64,000 nucleotides of DNA, from assembly GCA_003612395.1 (NCBI GenBank), contig RAYQ01000018.1, forward strand, positions 1-64,000. The letters run 5' to 3'. Position 1 is the first letter of the stretch. Each line of letters opens with the position of its first letter. The translations under genes were made by a program, and so were the position numbers. Positions 35,459 through 44,697 of this stretch are shown in pieces. The stretch comes from Parablautia intestinalis. GTDB lineage: Bacteria > Bacillota > Clostridia > Lachnospirales > Lachnospiraceae. The notes under the pieces are model-generated. The model searched no databases. It was not told the origin of the DNA and saw only the letters and a list, made by a program, of their open reading frames with translations.

Positions 35459-36657
35459 ATGCTGGTAAAGATTATTGTATCTTCGCTGCTTATTCTTGGC
35501 GTACTGGTAATCAGGTCATTATTCCAAAAGAAGGTTAATCCGATTTATATTTATGCGCTTTGGCTGCCGGTGGCAATACGTCTTCTCATGCCGGGAATGC
35601 CTGTGGACACCCCTCTTAGTATTATGCATACCGGAGCCTGGGAGCGGGGAAGCGCTTTGCTCAAAGAAGAAAACGACAGGCAAAAAGACGAATTTAGGGA
35701 AAAGCAGTACCGGAAATATCTGGAAGAGGCAGAGGCTTTTGCCAGGTCAGAAAAAACACCGGAGCCGGAAATTGTCCATTATGAATTGAAATGGCAGCTG
35801 GCAGGAACATTTTCCTTTACAGATATTTACATGCTACAGGGAAGAAGCTTTTGGATTTACATTCCGGGGAGAAAGGAGCAGGAGGAGATTTTCATTTAAA
35901 GAGGCCTGTTTTTACAGCAGGAGATAAGCTTGCTTCTCCCTGCCTGTTTGGACTTTTCCCGTCAGTTTATATTCCGGGGAAGGCTTTAGAAGAAAATAAG
36001 GAAGAAACGCTGTCCATTATTTTGGCTCACGAGCTGACTCATTACAGACATTTGGATCATGTATGGGCGCTGGTCAGAGTCCTGTGTCTGATTATAAACT
36101 GGTATAATCCGCTGGTGTGGATTGGTGCGAAACTGTCTTTAAGGGATGGGGAGCTTGCCTGTGATGCGGGCTGTATCGGCAGGCTTGGGGAAGAAAAAAG
36201 ATTTGCCTATGGAGATGCCCTGCTTTCTATGGTAAAACCGGTAAATGAACGGAAGGGCTTTTTCTGCCATACAGTTCTAATGGTATTCGAAAAGAAATTT
36301 ATGAAAAAGAGGATAGAAAATATAGCAAAAAACCGAAGGGGCAGCAGAGCTGCAATGCTGGCAATGCTTATTATAATTTTCTTTTGCGCAGGCTGTACCT
36401 GTACGGGGAAAACAGAAGAAGAAACAGAACAGGGCTCCCGTACCACCCAGACTGCCGGGGACACGGCAAAAGCGGAGATGGTATTCCTCAATAATGAAAG
36501 TAAAACAGATGTGATAAAATCCAATGAAGTATGGAAAGAAATTCCAGATATAAGAGGCAAAGGCGAAGAGGCTGCCCGTGAAATTCTTAGAAAAGAGGGA
36601 TTTTCTGTAACCTTTCTGGTTATCACATCATTTCCCCCAAAAATAATTTTCCCATAA
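35459..36657 (+). pseudogene. M56 (BlaR1-like) receptor metallopeptidase, frameshifted and truncated
   Basis: A membrane zinc protease that would cleave the adjacent BlaI-type repressor. The first frame (35459-35899) encodes transmembrane segments and ends GRKEQEEIFI. The second frame (from about 35885) continues LKRPVFTAGDKLASPCLFGL, then the catalytic helix HELTHYRHLDH and NWYNPLVWIGAKL...ELACDAG, which are intact M56 hallmarks. One extra T in the T4 run near 35888-35892 restores a continuous frame. After a further transmembrane segment the extracellular part ends early in a PASTA-like stretch (IPDIRGKGEEAAREILRKEG). A true mutation and a homopolymer sequencing error cannot be told apart here. 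Confidence 0.8.
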
Positions 36658-36885
36658 TTACAATGAAAAGGTGTGTCGATTGCCACATTTTCCCTCAGGC
36701 CACCTGACAACTTCCGTAATACACTATATTCCTCTTTAGCGAAAACTGTTTTCTACAACACAGGGAAGCAGGGCATAAACGGAACAGCTAAGCTGTTTGT
36801 CGAACAGAGCTTTAATCTCTAAAATTTTTCCACGTGTCTATTGTGACCGGATAAAAGCCGTACCAGGTAATGATGAAAATATGGA

Positions 36886-36914
36886 TTGAATATTTTGTAG
36901 TGTTATGCTAATAT
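36886..36914 (+). promoter_or_regulatory. Promoter of the chemoreceptor gene
   Basis: TTGAAT at 36886-36891 and an extended -10 TATGCTAATAT (TAATAT at 36909-36914) with a 17 bp spacer. The rest of 36658-36885 contains a short AACAGCT/AAGCTGTT inverted repeat near 36782 and no gene. Confidence 0.7.
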
Positions 36915-37006
36915 ACTACCGGGTGAGAAGTTCTTTAAAAATTCTGTATATGCCGGATTGAATACACTTCCTGCCCCAAAAACCACAAATGAGAGGAAAA
37001 TGATAC

Positions 37007-38953
37007 GTGAAGTCGATTAAATCAAAAATCCAAATCAGTATGTTATCAGTGGTGCTGGTCAGCTCAGTACTGATCGGTGTGATTACGGCCCTGCTGAACG
37101 CCAGCGGGATTGATGACGTTATGACAAAGACACTGGGTCCTGCCACTCAGATGGCAGCGGATGCGGTGGAGTGGAAGATGGGAAGCTACTGGACGGCGCT
37201 TCAGGAGGCTGCCGCTTCAGATATTTTCCGTGACTCCGATCCGATGGATGAGGAACTGGTGCCTGTCCGGGATGAAATTGCTCAGCGAAACGGGTTCCTA
37301 TACACCGGAAAAATAGACGCAGACGGTTTTTCCTCCACAGGTTACAACTATATGGAGGAAGATTATTTCCAGCAGTGCAAGGCTACCATGCAGCCGTATA
37401 TCTCTGATATTATGAATGATGGCAGCCAGATGATCTTTTTGCTGGAGGTCCCAATCATCACTGACGGCAGCTTTGACGGTATAGTTTATGGTGGGATTAG
37501 CGCTGATTTCCTGTCAGAAATCGTGGTTAGTCTGGCTATGGGCAATGATGGGGTGGCCTATGTGCTGGATGATCAGGGCAATGTCATCGGTCATCGGGAG
37601 ACTGCTATCGTGGAGGAGGGCTCGAATATGATTGAGGCAGCAAAAACAGATTCCGGCGTGGCAGATGTGGCCGCCGTGAATCAGCGCATGATCCAGGGAG
37701 AAACCGGCTTCGGTTCCTATAATTTTTATGGCGATAATAAGTTCGTGGGCTTCGCGCCCATAGGCGGCTATCAGAAGTGGAGCATCGCAATTGAGACCAG
37801 CCAGAGGGAATTTAAGTCCACACTGGATCGCAGTCTCATGCTAACAGTCCTGGTGGTAATTCTTGTGGTGCTTGCAACATTTCCTGTGGCGGTGAAGGTA
37901 GGGCATTCCATTTCAGGACCCATTCAGTCCTGCGTTGCCCGGCTGGAGATGCTGGCGGAGGGAGACCTGCAAACTCCGACTCCGGTAGTCAAATCCAGGG
38001 ATGAGACCGCTAAGCTGACCCAGGCTTTAGATACAACCACTCACCGGCTGAACGATATCGTGCAGGATGCCTCCTATCACCTTAGCAAAATGGCGCAGGG
38101 AGATTTCCGGGAGAATATTAACCGTACATACCCGGGGGATTTTGTAGCTATCGAACAGTCTGTTCGGGCGATCCATAATTCCCTGCGGGATATGCTTTCC
38201 CAAATCAGCAGCTCCGCCGGAGCCGTGGCTAACAATGCAGTTCAGGTATCTAACGGTGCGCAATCCCTGAACCAGGGAGCCACAGAGCAGGCCACTGCAG
38301 TCCAGGAGCTTTTCGCTACCGCTGCCAGCATTGCAGAAAACGCAAGCCAGACAGCCACCGCCGCAGAAGAAGCGGGAGAATTTGTGACACAGGTGGGAGC
38401 GCAGCTGGGAGTCTGTGTGGGGTATGTCAAAGAGCTGAATACCGCGATGCAGGAAATTTCTGTCTCATCCACGGAGATCGGCAAAATTATCGATACGATT
38501 GAAAACATTGCGTTCCAGACCAATATTCTGGCACTGAATGCCGCTGTGGAAGCGGCCCGGGCAGGCAACGCAGGCAAGGGCTTTGCCGTGGTAGCGGATG
38601 AGGTGCGCAATCTGGCTTCCCAATCCAACGAGGCGGTGAAGGCCACCAAGGAACTGATAGAGGCTTCTATTACCGCTGTTGCAGAGGGTGGCCAGGTGTT
38701 TGGGAAGGTGACGGGATCGCTGGATGAAACCAGCTCTATTGCGGAGAATGTAACAAGTAAAATGAGTGCAATGGTAGGAGCCGTGGGGGGACAGACCACT
38801 GCAATTGCCCAGGTTAAAGAGGGGATTGAGCAAATATCCTCCATTGTACAAAGCAATTCCACCACTGCGGAGCAAAGCGCTGCCACTGCGCAGGCTCTCT
38901 CGGATCAGTCCCTGCTAATGAACAAGCTGGTGCATCAGTTTCAACTGGATTAA
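37007..38953 (+). CDS. Methyl-accepting chemotaxis protein
   Basis: A 648-residue membrane chemoreceptor. A first transmembrane helix (about 10-30) is followed by an extracellular dCache-like sensor (about 35-270; [32 protein letters not shown]). A second transmembrane helix lies at about 278-298, then HAMP (about 298-350) and the signalling coiled coil. The hairpin tip is intact: [20 protein letters not shown] followed by [13 protein letters not shown]. It starts with GTG at 37007, after GAGAGGAAAA. No other motility or chemotaxis gene is nearby, so the array components are encoded elsewhere. The ligand is unknown; dCache sensors often bind amino acids or small organic acids. Confidence 0.93.
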   Translation: MKSIKSKIQISMLSVVLVSSVLIGVITALLNASGIDDVMTKTLGPATQMAADAVEWKMGSYWTALQEAAASDIFRDSDPMDEELVPVRDEIAQRNGFLYTGKIDADGFSSTGYNYMEEDYFQQCKATMQPYISDIMNDGSQMIFLLEVPIITDGSFDGIVYGGISADFLSEIVVSLAMGNDGVAYVLDDQGNVIGHRETAIVEEGSNMIEAAKTDSGVADVAAVNQRMIQGETGFGSYNFYGDNKFVGFAPIGGYQKWSIAIETSQREFKSTLDRSLMLTVLVVILVVLATFPVAVKVGHSISGPIQSCVARLEMLAEGDLQTPTPVVKSRDETAKLTQALDTTTHRLNDIVQDASYHLSKMAQGDFRENINRTYPGDFVAIEQSVRAIHNSLRDMLSQISSSAGAVANNAVQVSNGAQSLNQGATEQATAVQELFATAASIAENASQTATAAEEAGEFVTQVGAQLGVCVGYVKELNTAMQEISVSSTEIGKIIDTIENIAFQTNILALNAAVEAARAGNAGKGFAVVADEVRNLASQSNEAVKATKELIEASITAVAEGGQVFGKVTGSLDETSSIAENVTSKMSAMVGAVGGQTTAIAQVKEGIEQISSIVQSNSTTAEQSAATAQALSDQSLLMNKLVHQFQLD

Positions 38954-39055
38954 CCCCTTCCGGCTTCATAGAATTTCTGCATTGTTTTTCAGTGATGTTT
39001 TGTTAAGGGTTTTTAATTAAATTTTCAAAATGTTTATATTTCAGGACAAAAATAA

Positions 39056-39084
39056 GGCCGGGAATCTGTTTTAGATTCCCGGCC
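39056..39084. terminator. Hairpin after the chemoreceptor gene
   Basis: GGCCGGGAATCT (39056-39067) pairs perfectly with AGATTCCCGGCC (39073-39084). The T-rich flank is on the minus-strand side, and only TGTGGTTTC follows on the plus strand, so efficiency on the plus strand is uncertain. Confidence 0.6.
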
Positions 39085-39248
39085 TGTGGTTTCATTCAGG
39101 ACTTCTTTTACACCCTTCTGTAAAGATTCTTTTCTCATATCCTTCATGAACCTTACACAGGATTAAAATGTTCTACATACTTGACATTCTAAAGGAAATT
39201 CATCAAAATAGTGATGTACAGAAATTAGGAACGCAGGAGGGAAAGTCA

Positions 39249-39563
39249 ATGCTAAGGAAAGGGTTTAAAATGCATTTGTATCCGGGGATGGCGCAGGAAT
39301 ACGAAATGCGTCACAATATGCTCTGGCCGGAGATGAAGGAGATGATCCATGAGCATGGGGGGAAAAATTATTCTATTTTTCTGGATGAGGAGACAAATGT
39401 ACTTTATGGTTATCTGGAAATTGAAAGCGAAGAAAAATGGAGCAAATCAGCGGATACGTCGATTAACCGGAAATGGTGGGATTATATGGCCGATATTATG
39501 GAAACCAATGAGGACAACAGCCCGGTCAGTACAGATTTAATGCCGGTATTTCACCTTGACTGA
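39249..39563 (+). CDS. rhaM: L-rhamnose mutarotase
   Basis: Interconverts alpha and beta anomers of L-rhamnose (or a related sugar). The 104-residue length is exactly that of RhaM. Conserved features: KGFKMHLYPGMAQEYEMRHN near the start, LWPEMKEMIHEHGGKNYSIF, LYGYLEIE, and the C-terminal WWDYMADIM...LMPVFHLD. An in-frame ATG at 39168 would add 27 residues, but AGGAGGG at 39235-39241 supports 39249. No other rhamnose gene is beside it; the ABC importer and beta-propeller glycosidase at 18.6-23.6 kb may be relevant if their substrate contains rhamnose. Confidence 0.88.
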   Translation: MLRKGFKMHLYPGMAQEYEMRHNMLWPEMKEMIHEHGGKNYSIFLDEETNVLYGYLEIESEEKWSKSADTSINRKWWDYMADIMETNEDNSPVSTDLMPVFHLD

Positions 39564-39596
39564 TGCTGTTTTTACAATGAATGAGGAGGCGAAGAT

Positions 39597-40283
39597 ATGC
39601 ACTATAAAGTATTTGGCAGTCCAATGCCAGCGGTGACAATTACAATGGATCAGGGGGAAAACATTTATACCCAGTCAGGTGGTATGACATGGATGACAGA
39701 TGGCATTTCCATGGAAACCAACATGAAAGGTGGTTTCCTAAAGGGAATTGGCAGGATGTTTGCCGGTGAAAGTCTTTTTATGGCGACTTACACCGCGCAG
39801 AGGCCGGGGGCGGAGATTACCCTAGCATCAAGCTTTCCGGGGGAAATCAAACTTCTTGAGCTTGGAAACGGAAAAGAATATATTGCACAAAAAAATTCCT
39901 TCCTTTGCGCAACCCCTGGTGTTACTCTGAGCGCTTACGTAACAGGGGTAAAAAGCGGCTTGTTTGGCGGAGAGGGCTTTGTGCTGCAGAAGTATACGGG
40001 GCAGGGGCTTGCCTTTTTAGAGCTTGACGGGACAATTGTGGAAAAGCAGCTGGCACCGGGGGAAAAGCTTAAGGTAGATACGGGCAATATTGCGTTTTTT
40101 GAGGCAAATGTGCAGTATTCCTCTGAGATGGTAAAAGGATTTGCCAATATACTATTTGGCGGAGAAGGCCTTTTTCTGTCCACTCTGACAGGCCCGGGGA
40201 AGGTATGGCTGCAGACCATGAGCGCATCGGAGCTTGCAAAGAAGATTATTCCGTTTATGCCCTCAGCCGGTTCATCAAATTAA
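39597..40283 (+). CDS. AIM24/TIGR00266 family protein
   Basis: A 228-residue protein of the AIM24 family (TIGR00266), conserved in bacteria and mitochondria, with no agreed biochemical role. It is a beta-rich fold made of repeating Gly-containing strands: MQGENIYTQSGGM-like start, GGFLKGIGRMFAGESLFMATY, then a second half GLFGGEGFVLQKYTGQG and ILFGGEGLFLSTLTGPGKVWLQT. The internal repetition of G-E-(S/G)-L/F-F is clear. GAGGAGG lies before the ATG, and the gene follows rhaM by 33 bp, so the two may be co-transcribed. No signal peptide or membrane segment is seen. Confidence 0.85.
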   Translation: MHYKVFGSPMPAVTITMDQGENIYTQSGGMTWMTDGISMETNMKGGFLKGIGRMFAGESLFMATYTAQRPGAEITLASSFPGEIKLLELGNGKEYIAQKNSFLCATPGVTLSAYVTGVKSGLFGGEGFVLQKYTGQGLAFLELDGTIVEKQLAPGEKLKVDTGNIAFFEANVQYSSEMVKGFANILFGGEGLFLSTLTGPGKVWLQTMSASELAKKIIPFMPSAGSSN

Positions 40284-40416
40284 GCTTTTCAAAATTGAAT
40301 GGCGCACAGCGTTCCGGGGGCATTCGCCAAATGTCTGGTTTACGGCCCCCGCTTATTGTCTGTGGAAATCAAAAGAGACTAAAATGAGAGGAAAGGGCAA
40401 GGAAGGTGAAAAGAAT

Positions 40417-40965
40417 ATGGAAATGTCCGGGGAAAAAATAAAATTGCTCCGTCCTTCGATGGACTATGCGGAAGATATTATGAAATACCGGCAGGAATTT
40501 CTTGCCAATAATCCGGATGAGGATATGGGGGGCACCGGTAATCTTAAGGATTGTGAGAAAGCGGAGGACTGGCTTTTGTATGTAGAAGCCCTTAAGCGTC
40601 CTGAGACCTGCCCGGAAGGGCTGGTGGATTCAGACACTTATCTTGCAGTCAGGGAATCGGATAATAAAATAGTGGGAATTATAGAGTTTCGACATCACAT
40701 TGACCATCCGATTTTGGGCTTATGGGGAGGCCATATTGGCTATTGCGTAAGACCCTGTGAAAGGCGGAAAGGATATGCGAAGGAGATGCTGCGTCAAAAC
40801 CTGGTTAACTGTCAAAAGCGCGGGCTGTCCAGGGTAATGATTACCTGCTCTGAGACGAATATTGCAAGTGAGAAAACCATTTTATCAGGCGGAGGCAAGT
40901 ATGAAAAAACCGTCTGGTCAGAAGAACTTAGGACCTATATGAAACGATTTTGGATAGCCCTGTAA
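40417..40965 (+). CDS. GNAT family N-acetyltransferase
   Basis: A 182-residue acetyl-CoA-dependent acyltransferase. The CoA-binding region is visible as HIGYCVRPCERRKGYAKEML (motif A, R-x-x-G-x-A type), preceded by NKIVGIIEFRHHI and followed by RVMITCSETNIASEKTILSGGG. This matches the subgroup often annotated as predicted acetyltransferases related to antibiotic or tRNA-linked enzymes; the substrate is unknown. The open frame extends upstream to 40234, overlapping the AIM24 gene, but GGAAGG at 40401-40406 favours the ATG at 40417. It is probably the last gene of a small rhaM-AIM24-GNAT cluster. Confidence 0.85.
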   Translation: MEMSGEKIKLLRPSMDYAEDIMKYRQEFLANNPDEDMGGTGNLKDCEKAEDWLLYVEALKRPETCPEGLVDSDTYLAVRESDNKIVGIIEFRHHIDHPILGLWGGHIGYCVRPCERRKGYAKEMLRQNLVNCQKRGLSRVMITCSETNIASEKTILSGGGKYEKTVWSEELRTYMKRFWIAL

Positions 40966-40998
40966 ACGATATGGCTTTGGTATTCATACATAAGTAAG

Positions 40999-41040
40999 CA
41001 GCCCTTCCGTCAGAGCTGCATAAACTGGCGGAAGGGCTGT
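40999..41040 (+). terminator. Terminator-like hairpin before the repeat array
   Basis: CAGCCCTTCCGTCAG (40999-41013) pairs with CTGGCGGAAGGGCTG (41025-41039), allowing G-T pairs. It abuts the tandem repeats, which supply the following T-containing sequence (GTGCGTTTGTT). Confidence 0.65.
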
Positions 41041-41196
41041 GCGTTTGTTACAATAAGCCGGCCGCAAAGCAAGCCTGCGTTTGTTACAATAAGCCGGCCC
41101 GCAAAGCAAGCCTGCGTTTGTTACAATAAGCCGGCCCGCAAAGCAAGCCTGCGTTTGTTACAATAAGCCGGCCCGCTTTGCGGGCCTGCGTTTGTT
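41041..41196 (-). repeat. Tandem array of four 36-37 bp repeats
   Basis: Four head-to-tail units start at 41041, 41077, 41114 and 41151, then a partial unit reaches the stop codon of the minus-strand lipoprotein gene. Read on the minus strand each is CTTATTGTAACAAACG plus a GC-rich half (GGCTTGCTTTGCGGGCC), the same family and period as the array at 1-84. The first unit is one base shorter and the fourth has the hairpin arm flipped to GCTTTGCGGGC. Units are otherwise identical, indicating recent expansion. Confidence 0.9.
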
Positions 41197-42276
41197 CTAC
41201 TCTACAAACACTGAATTATACCGATCAACACATTGCCCGAGAACTTCGGAAAAATGTGCCAGTGATCCCAGGGGCGCACCGGAACCGCTCATGTCCGGAA
41301 GAGTGCCGCTTTCGACCTGCTTCATCATCCACTCCAGCGCATCAATGAGACCGTCATATAGTCCGTCAAAGGGGCGGGAATTGGACAAGGATTCCTTAAT
41401 AAGCTGGTCATTGTCTGCTGTAGCCGCATCAAAGTCCGCCACTACTTCTACCAGCTCATCATGCAGAATCTGAATTTCCGTCAAATCTAAATCTGTCAGA
41501 TTACTATCGTTAACGCCCTGCTCGTAAACCTCATCTAATATCTGCTTTCCAATGGAGATAGACCGGCTGGCATTGTAGATAATCAGATTGCCCTCTGCTT
41601 TCATCTTTTCTTCTTCCTCGGCAGTTTTGGCATCTCCCATCTCATCAATGGCATCCATAAAGCTATAGCCAAGTTCCACCACAACATCTGTATTTTCCCG
41701 TATAACAGCATGATATTCCTTTGCCTTCTGGTACTGATTGTCCGCATAATCATTACTGCTGCTGATGTCCAGGAAGGTCTGCATCAAAGCGCCAAGGGGC
41801 TGTGCCATTTCTTTAACCAGAGCGTCCACATCCCCATAGCTGGGCTCCATGTCTGCAAGAAGCAGACAGTCTTCCAGGGTATCCGTATTATTACCATAGA
41901 CGCGGTAGCCATAGGTGAGCCCTGTATCCGGCAGCAGAGAGAATTCCTCTGCGTCCTCTACGACCTGATAATAGTAATCAATAGAATTCAGAATTTCTAT
42001 CAGCTGATTATTAAGCTCTACATAATAATTGTACTTAATCAGATCCATCTGCTCAGGGGGGATATCCTCCTCCACGGCCGCCGTATTCTCTTTCCCTGAA
42101 GCCATGTCGTCCTCTGCAGTGTCCGCATCTTCCTGCTGCGCTGCGTTTTCCTTACCGTCCGTTCTGTCCTGCTTTAGGGTCTGCCATTCTTCTTTGGCTT
42201 TATTTCCGCAGCCTGCCAAAACAAAGGCCAGTGTGAGCAGCAGGGCAGCGGCTTTTGCTAATATTCCTTTTCTCAT
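41197..42276 (-). CDS. DUF3829 (YiiG-like) lipoprotein
   Basis: An exported lipoprotein of 359 residues: MRKG start, hydrophobic core, lipobox VLAGC with Cys23. A Glu/Asp/Lys-rich linker (about 30-70) follows. The helical body contains YNYYVELNNQLIEILNSIDYYY and further helices (about 150-340) in the style of YiiG/DUF3829 proteins, whose function is not known. A TTG at 42285 extends the frame by three codons but lies too close to AGGAGG; the ATG at 42276 is preferred. Its stop codon directly abuts the 37-bp repeat array, which may act as its 3' hairpin. It is transcribed divergently from the SOS polymerase operon. Confidence 0.75.
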   Translation of the reverse strand: MRKGILAKAAALLLTLAFVLAGCGNKAKEEWQTLKQDRTDGKENAAQQEDADTAEDDMASGKENTAAVEEDIPPEQMDLIKYNYYVELNNQLIEILNSIDYYYQVVEDAEEFSLLPDTGLTYGYRVYGNNTDTLEDCLLLADMEPSYGDVDALVKEMAQPLGALMQTFLDISSSNDYADNQYQKAKEYHAVIRENTDVVVELGYSFMDAIDEMGDAKTAEEEEKMKAEGNLIIYNASRSISIGKQILDEVYEQGVNDSNLTDLDLTEIQILHDELVEVVADFDAATADNDQLIKESLSNSRPFDGLYDGLIDALEWMMKQVESGTLPDMSGSGAPLGSLAHFSEVLGQCVDRYNSVFVE

Positions 42277-42370
42277 GCTTTTCAATACCTCCTGTGTAAG
42301 AATGAAACTATTATAATCCTATTTTACAAAAAATGCTACTGTAATTGCCTGAAAAGGTAGTGTTATGGTA

Positions 42371-42399
42371 TTGAAACAGAACATAAGTTCTGATATAAT
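42371..42399 (+). promoter_or_regulatory. SOS promoter with LexA box
   Basis: TTGAAA (42371-42376) and TATAAT (42394-42399) have a 17 bp spacer. Inside the spacer lies GAACATAAGTTC (42379-42390), matching the Gram-positive LexA/DinR box GAAC-N4-GTTC. This puts the Y-family polymerase operon under LexA control. Confidence 0.88.
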
Positions 42400-42485
42400 G
42401 TTTGAAAAGATGGTACAGAATACTTTTTAAACACGCCCGGGATTATGCGGACTGTTGTACAAGCTGCTCCGGAATGGAGGTAAAA

Positions 42486-44015
42486 ATGGCAGAGGAAAAT
42501 CGTATTTACATCGCAATAGACCTTAAATCATTTTACGCATCCGTTGAATGCGCGGAGCGCGGCCTTGACCCGCTGACAACCAATCTGGTGGTGGCGGATG
42601 TAAGCCGTACGGAAAAAACTATTTGTCTGGCCGTGTCCCCCTCGCTGAGGGCCTATGGCATTTCAGGCCGGGCAAGACTTTTTGAGGTGGTGCAGAAGGT
42701 AAAGGAGGTAAATGCGCAGCGCCGGCTTAAGGCACCGGGATATTCTTTAAACGGCACTTCCTATGACGATGGAGAGCTAAAGTCCTGCCCTGCGCTTTCG
42801 GTTTCTTATGTAGCCGCACCTCCGCGGATGGCTCTTTACATGGAATACAGCACGAAGATTTATAATATTTATCTGCAGTATATTGCACCGGAGGATATGC
42901 ATGTTTATTCGATAGATGAGGTATTTATGGATGTTACATCTTATCTTTATACTTACCGGAGCTCCCCTAAAGAGCTGGCTAAAAAAATGATACAGGAAAT
43001 TTTACAAAAGACAGGGATTACCGCCACAGCGGGGATTGGTACCAACCTGTACCTGTGTAAGGCGGCCATGGATATTATGGCCAAGAAGGTGGCGCCGGAT
43101 GAGGATGGAGTAAGGATTGCGGAACTTGATGAGACGGATTACCGCAGGTTCTTATGGGCCCACCGGCCTCTCACCGATTTTTGGCGCTTGGGAAGAGGAT
43201 ACGCGCGGAAATTAGAGGAAAATGGTCTTTTTACCATGGGGGATATTGCCAGGTGTTCCCTTGGGAAGGACACAGACTATTATAACGAAGAGCTTTTGTA
43301 CAGACTGTTTGGCATCAACGCTGAGTTGCTTATCGATCATGCGTGGGGGTGGGAGCCCTGTACCATTGCAGATGTGAAAGGATATAAACCGGACAAAAGC
43401 AGCATGGGATCAGGCCAGGTGCTTTCCCACCCCTACAGCTTTGAAAAGGCAAGGCTGATCGTAAGAGAAATGACAGATCTTCTGGTACTGGATTTGGTGG
43501 AAAAAGGATTGACAACAGATCAGATAGTGCTGACCATAGGATATGACAGAGAAAATTTATCCGATCCGGAAATCAGAAAGCGTTATAAGGGGCCTGTTAC
43601 AACAGACCATTACGGGCGTAAGGTTCCAAAGCATGCCCACGGAACCATAAACCTTGGAAGGCAGAGCTCATCCACCAGGTTAATCCTGGAATCTGTTACC
43701 CGGCTGTATGAACAGATTGTGGACAAAGATCTGCTGGTCAGGCGGGTATATGTTACGGCTAACCATGTGACACAGGAAAGTCAGGTGCAGGAAAAGGAGA
43801 CCTTTGAACAGCTTAATCTTTTTACCGATTATGATGCTCTTAAGAGGCAGAAGGAGGAAGAAGAGGCGGAGTTTAATCGCGAAAAAAAGATACAGAAGGC
43901 TATGCTGGATATCAAAAAGAAGTTTGGAAAAAATGCTGTTCTTAAGGGAATGAATCTGGAAGAAGGAGCCATGACAGTTGAAAGGAACAGGCAGATTGGA
44001 GGGCACAAGGCATGA
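42486..44015 (+). CDS. Y-family translesion DNA polymerase (UvrX/YqjW-like)
   Basis: A 509-residue damage-bypass polymerase. Palm residues: YIAIDLKSFYASVECAERG at the start with the first catalytic Asp, and the second acidic pair in YSIDEVFMDV. The fingers/thumb include KTGITATAGIGTNLYLCKAAMD. The little-finger domain is followed by a beta-clamp binding motif EQLNLF near residue 450 and a charged C-terminal coiled coil. The upstream ATG at 42402 falls before the leader's ribosome site, so 42486, after GGAGG, is chosen. It overlaps the yolD-like gene by 4 bp (ATGA), as in Bacillus uvrX-yolD pairs. A LexA box lies in the promoter. Confidence 0.92.
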   Translation: MAEENRIYIAIDLKSFYASVECAERGLDPLTTNLVVADVSRTEKTICLAVSPSLRAYGISGRARLFEVVQKVKEVNAQRRLKAPGYSLNGTSYDDGELKSCPALSVSYVAAPPRMALYMEYSTKIYNIYLQYIAPEDMHVYSIDEVFMDVTSYLYTYRSSPKELAKKMIQEILQKTGITATAGIGTNLYLCKAAMDIMAKKVAPDEDGVRIAELDETDYRRFLWAHRPLTDFWRLGRGYARKLEENGLFTMGDIARCSLGKDTDYYNEELLYRLFGINAELLIDHAWGWEPCTIADVKGYKPDKSSMGSGQVLSHPYSFEKARLIVREMTDLLVLDLVEKGLTTDQIVLTIGYDRENLSDPEIRKRYKGPVTTDHYGRKVPKHAHGTINLGRQSSSTRLILESVTRLYEQIVDKDLLVRRVYVTANHVTQESQVQEKETFEQLNLFTDYDALKRQKEEEEAEFNREKKIQKAMLDIKKKFGKNAVLKGMNLEEGAMTVERNRQIGGHKA

Positions 44016-44437
44016 TGGATAAAAACATCCATGATTATGATGATATTATCAATCTCCCCCGCCACGTTTCTAAGCGACATCCGCCCATGCCCGTAACAGA
44101 GCGCGCGGCGCAGTTTTCTCCTTTTGCTGCTCTTACCGGCTTTGAAGATGCCATAAAGGAGAGCGGCCGTCTGACGGATCAGAGGATGGAATTAGATGAG
44201 GATGAAAAACGGATCCTGAATGAAAAGCTCCGGATATTAAATCAGCGGATATTGGAGTGCCCGGAGGTTAAGATAACTTATTTTAAACCGGATGAACAAA
44301 AGGAAGGCGGCGCATACTGTATGGTCAGGGGAAGGGTAAAAAAGATAGATGTATACGAAGGGGTAATAAAGATGCAGGACGGAACGAGAATACCTGTGGG
44401 TGATATAACAGGGCTTGAAGGAGAATTGTTTCCATAA
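44012..44437 (+). CDS. YolD-like protein
   Basis: A 141-residue YolD-like protein, translationally coupled to the upstream polymerase through an ATGA overlap. YolD proteins are structurally predicted to resemble UmuD and are repeatedly encoded beside Gram-positive Y-family polymerases; they may act as accessory subunits. Conserved features include HPPMPVTERAAQFSPFAALTGFEDAI, the acidic-basic helix DEKRILNEKLRILNQRI, and the SH3-like C-terminal half (GRVKKIDVYEGVIKMQDGTRIPVGDITGL). It should be SOS-induced with the polymerase. Confidence 0.87.
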   Translation: MMDKNIHDYDDIINLPRHVSKRHPPMPVTERAAQFSPFAALTGFEDAIKESGRLTDQRMELDEDEKRILNEKLRILNQRILECPEVKITYFKPDEQKEGGAYCMVRGRVKKIDVYEGVIKMQDGTRIPVGDITGLEGELFP

Positions 44438-44530
44438 AACAGGTTTCCTGCATCTTTCATCAGGCGGCGTTGACCCGCCAAACAGACGATTTTTATAATA
44501 TGCCGGACAGAGCGCGACAGAATTTGCCCC

Positions 44531-44570
44531 AATAAGCCGGCTTGCAAAGTGTGACAGCGGTTGTTATGCC
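44531..44570 (-). repeat. Degenerate copy of the 37-bp repeat
   Basis: AATAAGCCGGCTTGCAAAG followed by a diverged ACAGCGGTTGTTA keeps both halves of the repeat in reverse orientation, with several substitutions. It is a single copy and lies in the gap between yolD (plus) and the DUF3048 gene (minus). Confidence 0.55.
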
Positions 44571-44599
44571 GGAGAATGCCCTCAATACGGGCATTCTCC
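44571..44599. terminator. Hairpin between convergent genes
   Basis: GGAGAATGCC (44571-44580) pairs with GGCATTCTCC (44590-44599). Position between convergent genes suggests a shared terminator, although the T-tract is weak on both sides. Confidence 0.55.
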
Positions 44600-44697
44600 C
44601 TGCAGATTTATAAAGGCCGCTGTTATTCGGACTTTACCACCGCAGGCAATGAGCCGGGCAGCTGCCTCGCGGCACAGACAATTTGGATAAAAAAGTG

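Noticed and set aside
38242-38886. 214-codon minus-strand frame in the chemoreceptor gene
   Set aside because: Reverse of the conserved signalling coiled coil; Ala/Ser/Val-rich composition reflects the heptad pattern.
41041-41196. Possible CRISPR array because of 37-bp repeats
   Set aside because: Units are directly contiguous without unique spacers, and no cas gene is present.
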